10,143 bases of DNA from positions 17,649 to 27,791 of the forward strand of contig DJEG01000009.1 of the NCBI GenBank assembly GCA_002431305.1, in the 5' to 3' direction. The translations under genes and the position numbers were made by a program. The stretch comes from Ruminococcaceae bacterium UBA5904 (GTDB taxonomy: Bacteria; Bacillota; Clostridia; Oscillospirales; Acutalibacteraceae). Positions within the stretch are counted from its first letter, which is position 1. The number at the start of each line of letters is the position of its first letter. The notes beneath the pieces were generated by a model that searched no databases, was not told the DNA's origin, and was given only the letters and a program-made list of their open reading frames with translations. Below, piece by piece: positions 1-6,360 of this stretch.

Positions 1-2313
1 CCTCACGGACTCAGAAAGAAAAAAGAGAAGAAGGATCCCGGCGAGCTTATGAGTTCGAATCCCGCAACATGCTTCCCGACCGCAGTAACTACCGCGGCTT
101 CGTGGGATCCCGATCTTGTTTACGAAATGGGACAGGCTCTCGGCGAGGAGTGCCTCGAGGAGCAGGTTTCCGTCCTTTTGGGCCCCGGCGCAAATATGAA
201 GAGAAGCCCCCTGTGCGGAAGAAACTTCGAGTATTTCTCGGAGGATCCTTACCTTGCCGGTAAGATGGCGGCTTCGTTTATAAACGGCGTTCAGTCAAAG
301 GGTATCGGCACGTCGTTAAAGCATTTTGCCGCAAACAACCAGGAATGCAGACGTATGACGGTCGACTCCGTCGTCGACGAGAGAGCTTTGAGAGAAATTT
401 ATCTCACCGCGTTCGAAATCGCGGTAAAAGAGGCTCAGCCGTGGACGGTTATGAACGCTTATAACAGATTAAACGGCACGTACTGCGCGGAGAATAAATG
501 GCTTCTTACCGACGTTCTTAAAAAGGAATGGGGCTTTAAAGGAATCGTAGTAACCGACTGGGGCGCGGAGAACGACAGAGTCGAGGGACTCAAAGCCGGT
601 CAGGAACTCGAAATGCCCACCTCATCGGGCAGAGGCGCAAAGCAGATTTGCGCCTCTGTCAGAAACGGAAAACTTGACGAGAAGATTCTCGACGAGGCGG
701 TTGACGCGGTTCTCGACTTAATTATAAGAGGAAACGAGAATAAGCGCGATTATAAATTCGATAAGAAAGAGCATCACGCGCTCGCAAGAAAAATTGCCGG
801 AAACTCGATGGTTCTTCTTAAAAACGACGATAATATTCTTCCTCTTAAAAAGGATTTAAAATATGCTGTTATCGGCGAAATGGCAAAATCTCCTCGCTAT
901 CAGGGCGCGGGCAGTTCGCTTATAAATCCCATTAAAATAGACAAAGCGTTCGACGAACTTATGGATAACGGCATTTCCATGACGTACTGCGCGGGCTATG
1001 ACAAAAAGAGCGACAAGCCCGACGACGTTCTCATAGGCGAGGCCGTCGCGGCTGCGAGAAACGCCGATATCGCGGTAGTATTCGCCGGTCTTACCGAGAC
1101 TTACGAGGCGGAGGGCTTCGACAGAAGCCACATCAGCCTGCCCGAAAGCCATAACGAGCTTATCCGCGAGGTCGCGAAAGTAAATAAAAATACCGTCGTA
1201 GTTCTCTCGGGCGGCGCGCCGGTAACCATGCCGTGGCTCTCCGATGTTAAAGCCGTTCTCAACGGTTATCTCGGCGGTGAAGCGGGCGGCAGCGCGGTTG
1301 TCGATATTCTTTTGGGCAAGGTCAACCCCTCAGGAAAACTCGCCGAAACTTACCCCTGCATGCTCGCCGACGTTCCGTGCGTAAATTACTTCCCCGGCAC
1401 GACCGTTACGACCGAGTACAGAGAGAGCGTTTATATGGGTTACAGATATTACGACACGGCGAAAAAGGACGTTCTTTTCCCGTTCGGCTACGGACTTTCG
1501 TACACTACGTTTGAATATTCCGATTTAAAACTCTCTAAGAAAAAGATTAAAGATACCGACACTCTCAAAGTATCGTTCAAAATTAAGAATACGGGTTCCG
1601 CCGCGGGCGCGGAAATCGCACAGGTTTACGTAAGCGATGTCGACAGCACGATATTCCGTCCCGAAAAGGAATTAAAGGGCTTTAAGAAGGTATTTTTAAA
1701 TCCCGGCGAGGAGACGACGGTTGAAATTGAGCTTGACAAGAGAAGTTTTGCATTTTATAACGTCCTTGTACATGACTGGTGCGTAGAGTCCGGCGATTTC
1801 GTAATCAAAGTCGGCGCGTCGAGCCGTGACATTAAGTTAGAGGGCAAGGTTAACGTTTCATCCCAAAAAGTCGAAATCCCCGACTACCGTCAGAGCGCTC
1901 CGCAGTACTACACCGCGGACGTAAGAAACGTTCCCGACGCGCAGTTTGAGGCGGTTCTCGGCAGACCTATCCCCGCAAATAAGAGAGACAATTCGCTAGA
2001 GCTCGACCTCACATCTACTCTCGAGGACGCGAACTTTACAAAACAGGGCAAGTTCGTAAACACCGTTATCGATAAAGCTGTCAACACGTTCCTTTCGTCC
2101 GATGACGCGAACCGCGGTATGATAAAGGCGATGGCTCTTCAGATTCCTATTAGAAACTTTATTTCCATGAGCATGGGCGTGTTCTCCGATACGATGGCGC
2201 AGGGACTCCTCGACATCCTCAACGGCAAGGGCACGGTAAAGGGAATTGCAAAGATTTGCTCGGGACTGGGCAACGCGCTTAAAAATATGAAGAATCTGTT
2301 TAATTCGATTTGA
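1..2313 (+). CDS. GH3 family beta-glucosidase, 5'-truncated by window edge
   Basis: This gene encodes a glycoside hydrolase family 3 enzyme that probably removes terminal beta-linked glucose (or a related sugar) from oligosaccharides by a retaining mechanism. The frame is open from base 1, and the 16 codons before the first ATG (base 49) read PHGLRKKKEKKDPGEL. That matches the conserved family N-terminus, so the true start lies upstream. Fragment numbering: the (beta/alpha)8 domain carries KHFAANNQE (107-115) and VVTDWG, with the expected nucleophile Asp at residue 186 (bases 556-558). The alpha/beta sandwich domain starts near NSMVLLKN (about 268) and includes the acidic stretch TETYEAEGFDR (365-375), which likely supplies the acid/base Glu. 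A fibronectin-III-like domain spans about 521-590. A further ~150-residue tail (about 621-770), containing LGRPIP, ends in an amphipathic stretch. No signal peptide can be judged because the N-terminus is missing. The GH3 assignment is very secure, but the exact substrate is not. Confidence 0.96.
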   Translation, partial: PHGLRKKKEKKDPGELMSSNPATCFPTAVTTAASWDPDLVYEMGQALGEECLEEQVSVLLGPGANMKRSPLCGRNFEYFSEDPYLAGKMAASFINGVQSKGIGTSLKHFAANNQECRRMTVDSVVDERALREIYLTAFEIAVKEAQPWTVMNAYNRLNGTYCAENKWLLTDVLKKEWGFKGIVVTDWGAENDRVEGLKAGQELEMPTSSGRGAKQICASVRNGKLDEKILDEAVDAVLDLIIRGNENKRDYKFDKKEHHALARKIAGNSMVLLKNDDNILPLKKDLKYAVIGEMAKSPRYQGAGSSLINPIKIDKAFDELMDNGISMTYCAGYDKKSDKPDDVLIGEAVAAARNADIAVVFAGLTETYEAEGFDRSHISLPESHNELIREVAKVNKNTVVVLSGGAPVTMPWLSDVKAVLNGYLGGEAGGSAVVDILLGKVNPSGKLAETYPCMLADVPCVNYFPGTTVTTEYRESVYMGYRYYDTAKKDVLFPFGYGLSYTTFEYSDLKLSKKKIKDTDTLKVSFKIKNTGSAAGAEIAQVYVSDVDSTIFRPEKELKGFKKVFLNPGEETTVEIELDKRSFAFYNVLVHDWCVESGDFVIKVGASSRDIKLEGKVNVSSQKVEIPDYRQSAPQYYTADVRNVPDAQFEAVLGRPIPANKRDNSLELDLTSTLEDANFTKQGKFVNTVIDKAVNTFLSSDDANRGMIKAMALQIPIRNFISMSMGVFSDTMAQGLLDILNGKGTVKGIAKICSGLGNALKNMKNLFNSI

Positions 2314-2335
2314 TTGAATTTAAGGAAAAAGAGTT

Positions 2336-2366
2336 ACGGCTCCCCGAAAGGGGAGCCGTGGTTTTT
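2336..2366 (+). terminator. Intrinsic terminator of the GH3 gene
   Basis: There is a perfect 10-bp stem, ACGGCTCCCC (2336-2345) with GGGGAGCCGT (2350-2359), closed by a GAAA tetraloop. GG and a five-T run (2362-2366) follow. It begins 23 nt after the GH3 stop codon. This is a canonical Rho-independent terminator on the plus strand. Confidence 0.93.
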
Positions 2367-2374
2367 ACTTAAAA

Positions 2375-2396
2375 TTTCACTATTTTTTCACTATTT
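2375..2396. repeat. 11-bp tandem direct repeat (two units)
   Basis: Two adjacent exact copies of TTTCACTATTT (2375-2385 and 2386-2396) sit between the two convergent terminators. A third, degraded partial unit (CATTTTTT) follows. The function is unknown and it may be simple-sequence drift in AT-rich spacer. Confidence 0.6.
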
Positions 2397-2410
2397 CATT
2401 TTTTAAAGAT

Positions 2411-2445
2411 AAAAACGGAGCCGTCAAAACAGTCGACGGCTCCGT
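2411..2445 (-). terminator. Intrinsic terminator of the tandem-paralog operon
   Basis: An 11-bp perfect stem pairs 2415-2425 (ACGGAGCCGTC) with 2435-2445 (GACGGCTCCGT) around a 9-nt loop. On the minus strand it is followed by TTTTT (complement of 2411-2415). It therefore terminates leftward transcription from the genes at 2703-4412, and it converges on the GH3 terminator 50 bp away. The repeat element at 2496-2647 lies between the last gene of the operon and this site. Confidence 0.85.
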
Positions 2446-2495
2446 AAATTATTGTTTGCAGAACGGATTTATTATTTTAAATACAGACATTCTTT

Positions 2496-2647
2496 TGTAG
2501 GGGAAGACACTGTCTTCCCGCATGAGACTTACGGTTATATCAATAATAACAATGCGCCGGCAATACGAATTTTCCGGGTTTCCGAAGGCAAAATCATAGT
2601 TACACATTTTCTGCCTTTACCCCGGGAAGACAATGTCTTCCCCTACA
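2496..2647. mobile_element. MITE-like palindromic repeat element, copy 1
   Basis: This ~152-bp non-coding element is bounded by inverted ends TGTAGGGG (2496-2503) and CCCCTACA (2640-2647). Each end is itself a near-perfect palindrome, GGGAAGACA-N-TGTCTTCCC, at 2501-2519 and 2624-2642. Inside the left end is CATGAGACTTACGGTT; before the right end is GCCTTTACC. Both are shared with copy 2 at 4577-4729 in the same orientation, while the central ~70 bp has diverged. No target-site duplication is evident and no transposase is encoded, so mobility would have to be supplied in trans. A short open frame across it (2452-2775 +) is considered spurious. It lies in the 3'-UTR of the leftward operon. The 2314-2702 gap otherwise holds only two terminators and an 11-bp tandem repeat. 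Confidence 0.8.
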
Positions 2648-2694
2648 TGTTTTGTTTGTGCCGAAAAGTAAATTTTAAGCGAAAAATACGGTTT

Positions 2695-2744
2695 GATTAT
2701 TATCAGAATCCGGTGAATATCCATCCGAGCATTCTGATAAAATC
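2695..2744 (-). other. Stem-loop spanning the stop codon of the downstream paralog
   Basis: A perfect 10-bp inverted repeat, TTATCAGAAT (2700-2709) with ATTCTGATAA (2731-2740), is extended by GATT/AATC past a single bulged A. This gives a 14-bp arm around a 21-nt loop. It covers the TGA stop (2703-2705) and the last codons. No U-run follows, so it is not a classical terminator. It could stabilise the 3' end or be chance in AT-rich DNA. Confidence 0.55.
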
Positions 2745-3566
2745 TAATATATTCAATATAATAAAGCGGAGCTGACGAATCATATATTCGAATCCGCTGC
2801 CGTTTACGGTGATCTCAATTTCGGAGCTTACTCCGCTGTCGGGGTCGGTTACGGTTACTGTCGCGGTGCCCTTGCCGACGGCGAGAAGCGTGATTTCATG
2901 AGTATCCTCTGCCCATTTCGGGTTTGACGGTTCGATAACGCATACTACGTTTTCGTCCGAGCTTGTTACCTCGAGATTTTTAAAATGAATGCTCGAGCTG
3001 AGGGGACTGAAGTAAGTCCAAAGATATATTTTCTCGCCGGCGAAAATTTTATCTTCATCCTCATAATGCGAGAGGTAAAGCTCGATTTTTTCGGACTTTA
3101 TCGACCATGCGTTGTCCGTGATTGTAACGGTGTGCTCGATAAACTCGTCGGTTTCAATATAATATCCGCAGTCATCGGGGTCTATGCTGTATTTATAAGC
3201 CTCAGAAGTTATTATATATGATTTGCCTTTTTCGAGATAAAAGCTGTAATTGCCGAAACATGTATATTTTTCGTCGACCTCGGGCTGTGATTGTTCGATA
3301 AATACAAATTCATACGAATCACTGTCGTCGGCGTCGGTTATCACAGTGTACACCCTTCCGTATTTGATAACGCTCGAACGGAAATTGTAGTAGTCGCTCT
3401 TAGCTGGGGTAAATGTGTACTCCGTGCCCTCTTTGTCGAAATTAAGCACGGCGGGACCCGTTATCGTTTTTCCGCCCGCAGCCGACGCCGTAAAACATAC
3501 AGCGAGCGACATGAGCATGAGCATGGAGAGCATAATAGAAATTACGCGTTTGAAAGAAGTTTTCAT
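2703..3566 (-). CDS. Secreted Ig-like (Big2-like) domain protein, paralog A
   Basis: This 287-residue exported protein is of unknown function. Residues 1-30 form a clear Sec signal peptide (MKTSFKR, a hydrophobic run, then TASAA as a likely cleavage site). The N-terminal half has an aromatic-rich beta-type module (FTPAKSDYYNF, about 53-63) with many Asp/Glu/Tyr. About 155-254 resembles a bacterial Ig-like group 2 fold, ending in the typical VGKGTATVTVTDPDSG...ITV pattern. The last ~29 residues (FEYMIRQLRF...WIFTGF) are hydrophobic/amphipathic with no LPXTG. The start is supported by GGAGG 9 nt before the ATG. It is the second gene of an operon, 30 bp after its paralog (3597-4412). Shared motifs in the same order across the whole length show a tandem duplication that is now strongly diverged. 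Possible roles are a cell-surface adhesin or an envelope-associated accessory protein; the sequence does not decide between them. Confidence 0.85.
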   Translation of the reverse strand: MKTSFKRVISIMLSMLMLMSLAVCFTASAAGGKTITGPAVLNFDKEGTEYTFTPAKSDYYNFRSSVIKYGRVYTVITDADDSDSYEFVFIEQSQPEVDEKYTCFGNYSFYLEKGKSYIITSEAYKYSIDPDDCGYYIETDEFIEHTVTITDNAWSIKSEKIELYLSHYEDEDKIFAGEKIYLWTYFSPLSSSIHFKNLEVTSSDENVVCVIEPSNPKWAEDTHEITLLAVGKGTATVTVTDPDSGVSSEIEITVNGSGFEYMIRQLRFIILNILDFIRMLGWIFTGF

Positions 3567-3596
3567 GTTTTTGTCCTCCGAGTTATATTTTATAAA

Positions 3597-4412
3597 TTAA
3601 CAAAACCACATCATAATCATTTTAATGATATTTTTAATGAAATCGCCGAAGCGTCTCATTGTATATTCGAATCTGCTTCCCGTTACGGTAATTTCAAGCT
3701 CGGCGGTGATACCGCTCTCGGGTTCGGTGAACGTAACAACGCTCGTTCCCTTGCCGACAACCTCGAATGTCGTGACGCGCGACATGTCGATATCAATGTA
3801 CATGCGGTCTATAACGATAACGTCCGTGTCGGATATCGTCGGGGTTAGACTGCGGATGTTCGCGCCGGTCGGCAGAATATTCGCGGTAACGGTCAGCGTT
3901 TCGCCGACGTAAATTTTGTCGCAGTACTGCGAATACATTTGAACGTCAACGCCCGTCGGCTCGATCGACATTGCGTCGGACGTTACGGTAATCGAATGTT
4001 TAACGAATTCAAAAGTAATTGCGGGAGCGTCCGGCTCGTCGTTTCCGCGTTCGAAATAATATACGTCTGATGATATCGTGTATTCTACGTCCTTGTCGAG
4101 GTAGAAACTGCCGTCAATATTAACCGTAGAATCCTCGTCAAAATCCGTGTCGTAAAGACTCATGAGAAGTTTATCTCCGCGGTATAATCCGAACGAAATA
4201 TAATCTGCGTTTATATCGCCCGAATTAAAGTTATAATAATCGCTGACGCTCGGGGTGAACGTAACGGTATCGCCCTCCGTTTCAAAGTCGAGCTTGTACG
4301 AAAGCTTTACGGACGTTTCATTACCGGCGAAAACGGCAAAGCCCGCCGTCAAACCGATAAGCATTATGAGGGATAATAAAATGGATGTAATTCGTTTTGA
4401 TGTGTTTTTCAT
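3597..4412 (-). CDS. Secreted Ig-like (Big2-like) domain protein, paralog B
   Basis: This 271-residue exported protein of unknown function is the first gene of a two-gene leftward operon. The signal peptide is residues 1-29 (MKNTSKR, hydrophobic core, AVFAG). The N-terminal beta module contains FTPSVSDYYNF, matching FTPAKSDYYNF of paralog A. A middle block, FVKHSITVTSDAMSIEP, matches A's FIEHTVTITDNAWSIKS. The Ig-like domain ends VGKGTSVVTFTEPESG...ITVTGSRFEYTMRR, again parallel to A. The last ~24 residues are amphipathic/hydrophobic and end MIMMWFC, with a terminal Cys that A lacks. GGGAGG 8 nt before the ATG fixes the start. A promoter with an extended -10 lies 38 bp upstream (4450-4478). 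No catalytic motif is recognisable. It may be surface-retained through the C-terminal tail, which is inference. Confidence 0.85.
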   Translation of the reverse strand: MKNTSKRITSILLSLIMLIGLTAGFAVFAGNETSVKLSYKLDFETEGDTVTFTPSVSDYYNFNSGDINADYISFGLYRGDKLLMSLYDTDFDEDSTVNIDGSFYLDKDVEYTISSDVYYFERGNDEPDAPAITFEFVKHSITVTSDAMSIEPTGVDVQMYSQYCDKIYVGETLTVTANILPTGANIRSLTPTISDTDVIVIDRMYIDIDMSRVTTFEVVGKGTSVVTFTEPESGITAELEITVTGSRFEYTMRRFGDFIKNIIKMIMMWFC

Positions 4413-4449
4413 AGTTTATTCCTCCCAAAATATATAATTTTGTAATAAA

Positions 4450-4478
4450 AGCATATCATAATTCCAAATTAAAATCAA
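4450..4478 (-). promoter_or_regulatory. Promoter of the paralog operon (extended -10)
   Basis: On the minus strand, TTGATT (-35, 4473-4478) and TATGCT (-10, 4450-4455) are separated by 17 bp. TGA immediately precedes the -10, forming a TGn extended -10 element. The predicted RNA start lies about 30 nt before the first gene. The elements are 4/6 and 4/6 matches, rescued by the TGn. Confidence 0.6.
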
Positions 4479-4483
4479 GATAA

Positions 4484-4524
4484 AAAAGAAAAAATTTCCG
4501 TCCATAGAAGAGATGAACGGAAAT
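4484..4524 (-). terminator. Intrinsic terminator of mgtE
   Basis: A 12-bp stem with one C.A mismatch pairs 4494-4505 (ATTTCCGTCCAT) with 4513-4524 (ATGAACGGAAAT) around a 7-nt loop. On the minus strand it is followed by TTTTTCTTTTTTAT (about 4480-4493). There is no T-run on the other side, so it acts on leftward transcription, i.e. on mgtE, whose stop codon is ~295 nt away. Repeat copy 2 lies between them. Confidence 0.8.
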
Positions 4525-4576
4525 AAAAACAGCAATTTGTCACGGACAATTTATTATATAAAGCATAAACAAAATA

Positions 4577-4729
4577 TGCAGGGGAAGACATTGTCTTCCC
4601 GCATGAGACTTACGGTTTGGATGAAAATTACCCCGCGTCAGCGAGATAAAAGCCGGAGCGTTTCCGTCAGCGGATTTTGTAATATAAAATTTGAGCCTTT
4701 ACCGCGGGAAGACAATGTCTTCCCCTACG
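4577..4729. mobile_element. MITE-like palindromic repeat element, copy 2
   Basis: This ~153-bp non-coding element has the same architecture and orientation as copy 1 (2496-2647). The left end TGCAGGGG (4577-4584) faces the right end CCCCTACG (4722-4729). Each end is a GGGAAGACA-N-TGTCTTCCC palindrome (4582-4600 and 4706-4724). CATGAGACTTACGGTTT follows the left palindrome and GCCTTTACC precedes the right one, as in copy 1. The core differs but keeps traces such as GTTTCCG. It lies in the 3'-UTR of mgtE, before the terminator at 4494-4524. The open frame at 4513-4752 (+) that crosses it is not considered a gene. The 4413-4818 gap also holds a promoter, this element, a terminator and a weak hairpin. 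Confidence 0.8.
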
Positions 4730-4763
4730 TCTCAATTTACGTTTTGATATAAAATTATATTTA

Positions 4764-4791
4764 TTAATCATTATAATAATCAGATGATTAA
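4764..4791. repeat. Short inverted repeat just after mgtE
   Basis: A perfect 8-bp inverted repeat pairs TTAATCAT (4764-4771) with ATGATTAA (4784-4791) around a 12-nt loop. It begins 28 nt past the mgtE stop in very AT-rich DNA. It lacks a GC-rich stem and a clean U-run, so at most it is a weak terminator or 3'-end hairpin. Confidence 0.35.
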
Positions 4792-4818
4792 GGAATGATT
4801 ATGTCACAAAAAATATTT

Positions 4819-6186
4819 TTACAAATGCAGTATGCTCGACGCGGCCGCAAAGTAAATCAGCAGTGAGACCGAGTCCATGACCGTAGTTATCAGCGGGCTT
4901 GCCATTACCGCGGGGTCGAGTCCGATTTTCCCCGCGAGCATGGGGAGCGTACAGCCGATGAATTTCGCGCATATTACGGTAAACGCGAGCGTTATGCCGA
5001 CAACGATCGCAATCCACAGCGCGGATGTTACCGACGTGCCGACGGTGTGCATTATCAGATAATCTATAAGCATTACCTTGCCGAATCCCGCGACGCCGAG
5101 CGATATTCCGCACAGCACGGAGACTCTGCACTCTTTCCATATAACCTTAAATATATCCTTAAATTCGATTTCGCCCAGCGAGATACCGCGGATGACCGCG
5201 ACGGACGCCTGGCTGCCCGAGTTACCGCCGGTGCCCATTATCATGGGGATAAACGCGGTGAGGGCTACGATTTTTGAAAGCGCGGATTCGAACGACGAAA
5301 TTATTATGCCGGTAAACGTAGCCGATATCATTAATACCAAAAGCCACGGTATACGCATTTTCCACAGCTGAAACGCCGAGGTTTTAAGATACGGCTTGTC
5401 GGCGGGGGTCATACCTGCCATTTTGGAGAAGTCCTCTTCGGCTTCCTCCTGAATAACGTCGATAGCGTCGTCGAACGTTACGATTCCGACGAGACAGTTT
5501 TCGTTGTCGGTTACGGGCAGGGAGATAAGGTCGTATTTGTTGAATAAATTAGCGACTTCCTCTTTGTCCGTATGCGTGTGAACGGAGATTATGTTAGTCT
5601 CCATTATGTCCTCAATTTTCTCGTCGTCGTCGCATGTAAGAAGGTCTTTGGCGGAGACAATGCCGAGAAGTTTATGTTTTTCGATAACGTAACAGGTGTA
5701 AATAGTTTCCTTGTGAATTCCTGTCTGCTTAATCTTTTTAAGCGCCTCGGCGACGGTGAATTCCTTTTGCAGACTGACGAATTCGAGAGTCATAATGCTT
5801 CCCGCGCTGTCCTCGGGATAGTTGAGAACCGAATTTATCGCCCTGCGCTTATCCTGCGCCGTACACTGCAGAATTCGCTCAACGACATTCGCGGGCATTT
5901 CCTCGATAACGTCGACCGTATCGTCGATAAACATGTCGTTCATTATCGCTCTTAATTCGGAGTCGGTAATAGCGTCGACGAGTACCTGTTCCTCCTCGGC
6001 GTCAAGGTACGTGAATACGAGCGCGGCGTTTTCCTTAGGAATCAGACGAAACAGAATAACCATTTCCTTTTCGTCGAATTCGGGCAGAAGCGCCGCCGTG
6101 TCGACGGGGTTGAGCGTGTCGAATATGCTTTTTATAGCCTTGTACTGCTTTTCCTTGAGCAGTCTTTCAAATACTTCCTTTGTCAA
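4819..6186 (-). CDS. mgtE: Magnesium transporter MgtE
   Basis: This 455-residue Mg2+ channel/transporter of the inner membrane is gated by cytoplasmic Mg2+. It has the full family architecture: an N-terminal MgtE_N helical domain (about 15-125), two CBS domains (about 130-190 and 195-252), a connecting plug helix (about 253-275) and a five-helix pore domain (about 281-455). Diagnostic pore motifs are GTGGNSGSQASVAVIRG (318-334) and PLITTVMDSVSLLIYF (431-446). Asp438 is the likely counterpart of the pore Mg2+-binding Asp of Thermus MgtE. The start is TTG (bases 6186-6184). The codon just before it is an in-frame TAA, and GGGGG lies 8 nt upstream; the next Met is at residue 42, inside the domain. 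Length is normal and all regions are intact. It is transcribed alone behind a structured leader (6187-6494). Confidence 0.96.
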   Translation of the reverse strand: MTKEVFERLLKEKQYKAIKSIFDTLNPVDTAALLPEFDEKEMVILFRLIPKENAALVFTYLDAEEEQVLVDAITDSELRAIMNDMFIDDTVDVIEEMPANVVERILQCTAQDKRRAINSVLNYPEDSAGSIMTLEFVSLQKEFTVAEALKKIKQTGIHKETIYTCYVIEKHKLLGIVSAKDLLTCDDDEKIEDIMETNIISVHTHTDKEEVANLFNKYDLISLPVTDNENCLVGIVTFDDAIDVIQEEAEEDFSKMAGMTPADKPYLKTSAFQLWKMRIPWLLVLMISATFTGIIISSFESALSKIVALTAFIPMIMGTGGNSGSQASVAVIRGISLGEIEFKDIFKVIWKECRVSVLCGISLGVAGFGKVMLIDYLIMHTVGTSVTSALWIAIVVGITLAFTVICAKFIGCTLPMLAGKIGLDPAVMASPLITTVMDSVSLLIYFAAASSILHL

Positions 6187-6194
6187 TTAAAATT

Positions 6195-6247
6195 CCCCCT
6201 GTTTTCCGTAAGGTCGGTAACAGACCTTACTGTTTTTAGCAGAGGGG
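6195..6247 (-). promoter_or_regulatory. mgtE ribosome binding site with sequestering helix
   Basis: On the minus strand CAGGGGG (6201-6195) is the Shine-Dalgarno site of mgtE. It can pair with upstream CCCCTCTG (6247-6240; one bulged base). The helix would enclose a perfect 8-bp hairpin, GTAAGGTC/GACCTTAC (6208-6215 with 6223-6230, 7-nt loop). The arrangement could block translation initiation. On the plus strand the inner hairpin is followed by TGTTTTT and so resembles a terminator, but no plus-strand gene needs one here. Confidence 0.5.
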
Positions 6248-6256
6248 TCGGGAAAT

Positions 6257-6304
6257 AAAAAAACGAGCCTTGATAAGACCCGAAAAACGTCAATACGGCT
6301 TAGA
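6257..6304 (-). terminator. Intrinsic terminator inside the mgtE leader
   Basis: On the minus strand AGCC-GTA-TTGA (6300-6290) pairs with TCAAGGCT (6273-6266), an 8-bp stem with a 3-nt bulge around a 16-nt loop. CG and seven T residues (6263-6257) follow. It lies 71 nt before mgtE and downstream of the mgtE promoter, so some read-through or antitermination is needed for mgtE expression. The bulge makes it weaker than the other terminators here. Confidence 0.55.
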
Positions 6305-6322
6305 TAAAATCACTCATTATAA

Positions 6323-6357
6323 AACCGAACAGGGCGGAATACTCCCGTGTTTTCGGT
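6323..6357 (-). other. Hairpin just after the uORF in the mgtE leader
   Basis: On the minus strand ACCG-AA-AACA-C-GGG (6357-6344) pairs with CCC-TGTT-CGGT (6333-6323), giving 11 bp with two small bulges. It starts 3 nt after the uORF stop codon and is followed by TTTTAT. A ribosome finishing the uORF would overlap its 5' arm. Confidence 0.5.
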
Positions 6358-6360
6358 CAA

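Noticed and set aside
856..1152. Open frame of 98 codons antisense to the GH3 gene
   Set aside because: It lies entirely inside a strongly conserved enzyme domain and is a shadow frame.
2452..2775. Open frame of 107 codons on the plus strand
   Set aside because: It runs through repeat element copy 1 and the antisense end of paralog A, has no ribosome site or recognisable motif, and is explained by the repeat.
2703..3566. Lipoprotein signal in paralog A (LAVC in the signal peptide)
   Set aside because: The -1 residue is Val rather than Gly/Ala/Ser, and a good signal peptidase I site (TASAA) follows, so a secreted protein is more likely.
3291..3848. Open frame of 185 codons antisense to both paralogs
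   Set aside because: It is a shadow of two well-supported genes with signal peptides and ribosome sites, and its composition (Arg/His/Asn rich) is not protein-like.
2496..4729. A composite transposon formed by the two repeat copies around the paralog pair
   Set aside because: No transposase is encoded, the copies are divergent in their cores, each sits in a separate 3'-UTR, and no outer target duplication is visible. Two independent insertions are simpler.
2496..4729. CRISPR-like array from the repeated GGGAAGACA palindromes
   Set aside because: There are only four palindromes, arranged as two inverted pairs, with no regular spacer length and no cas genes.
4513..4752. Open frame of 79 codons on the plus strand
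   Set aside because: It covers repeat element copy 2 and starts inside the mgtE terminator hairpin; there is no coding signal.
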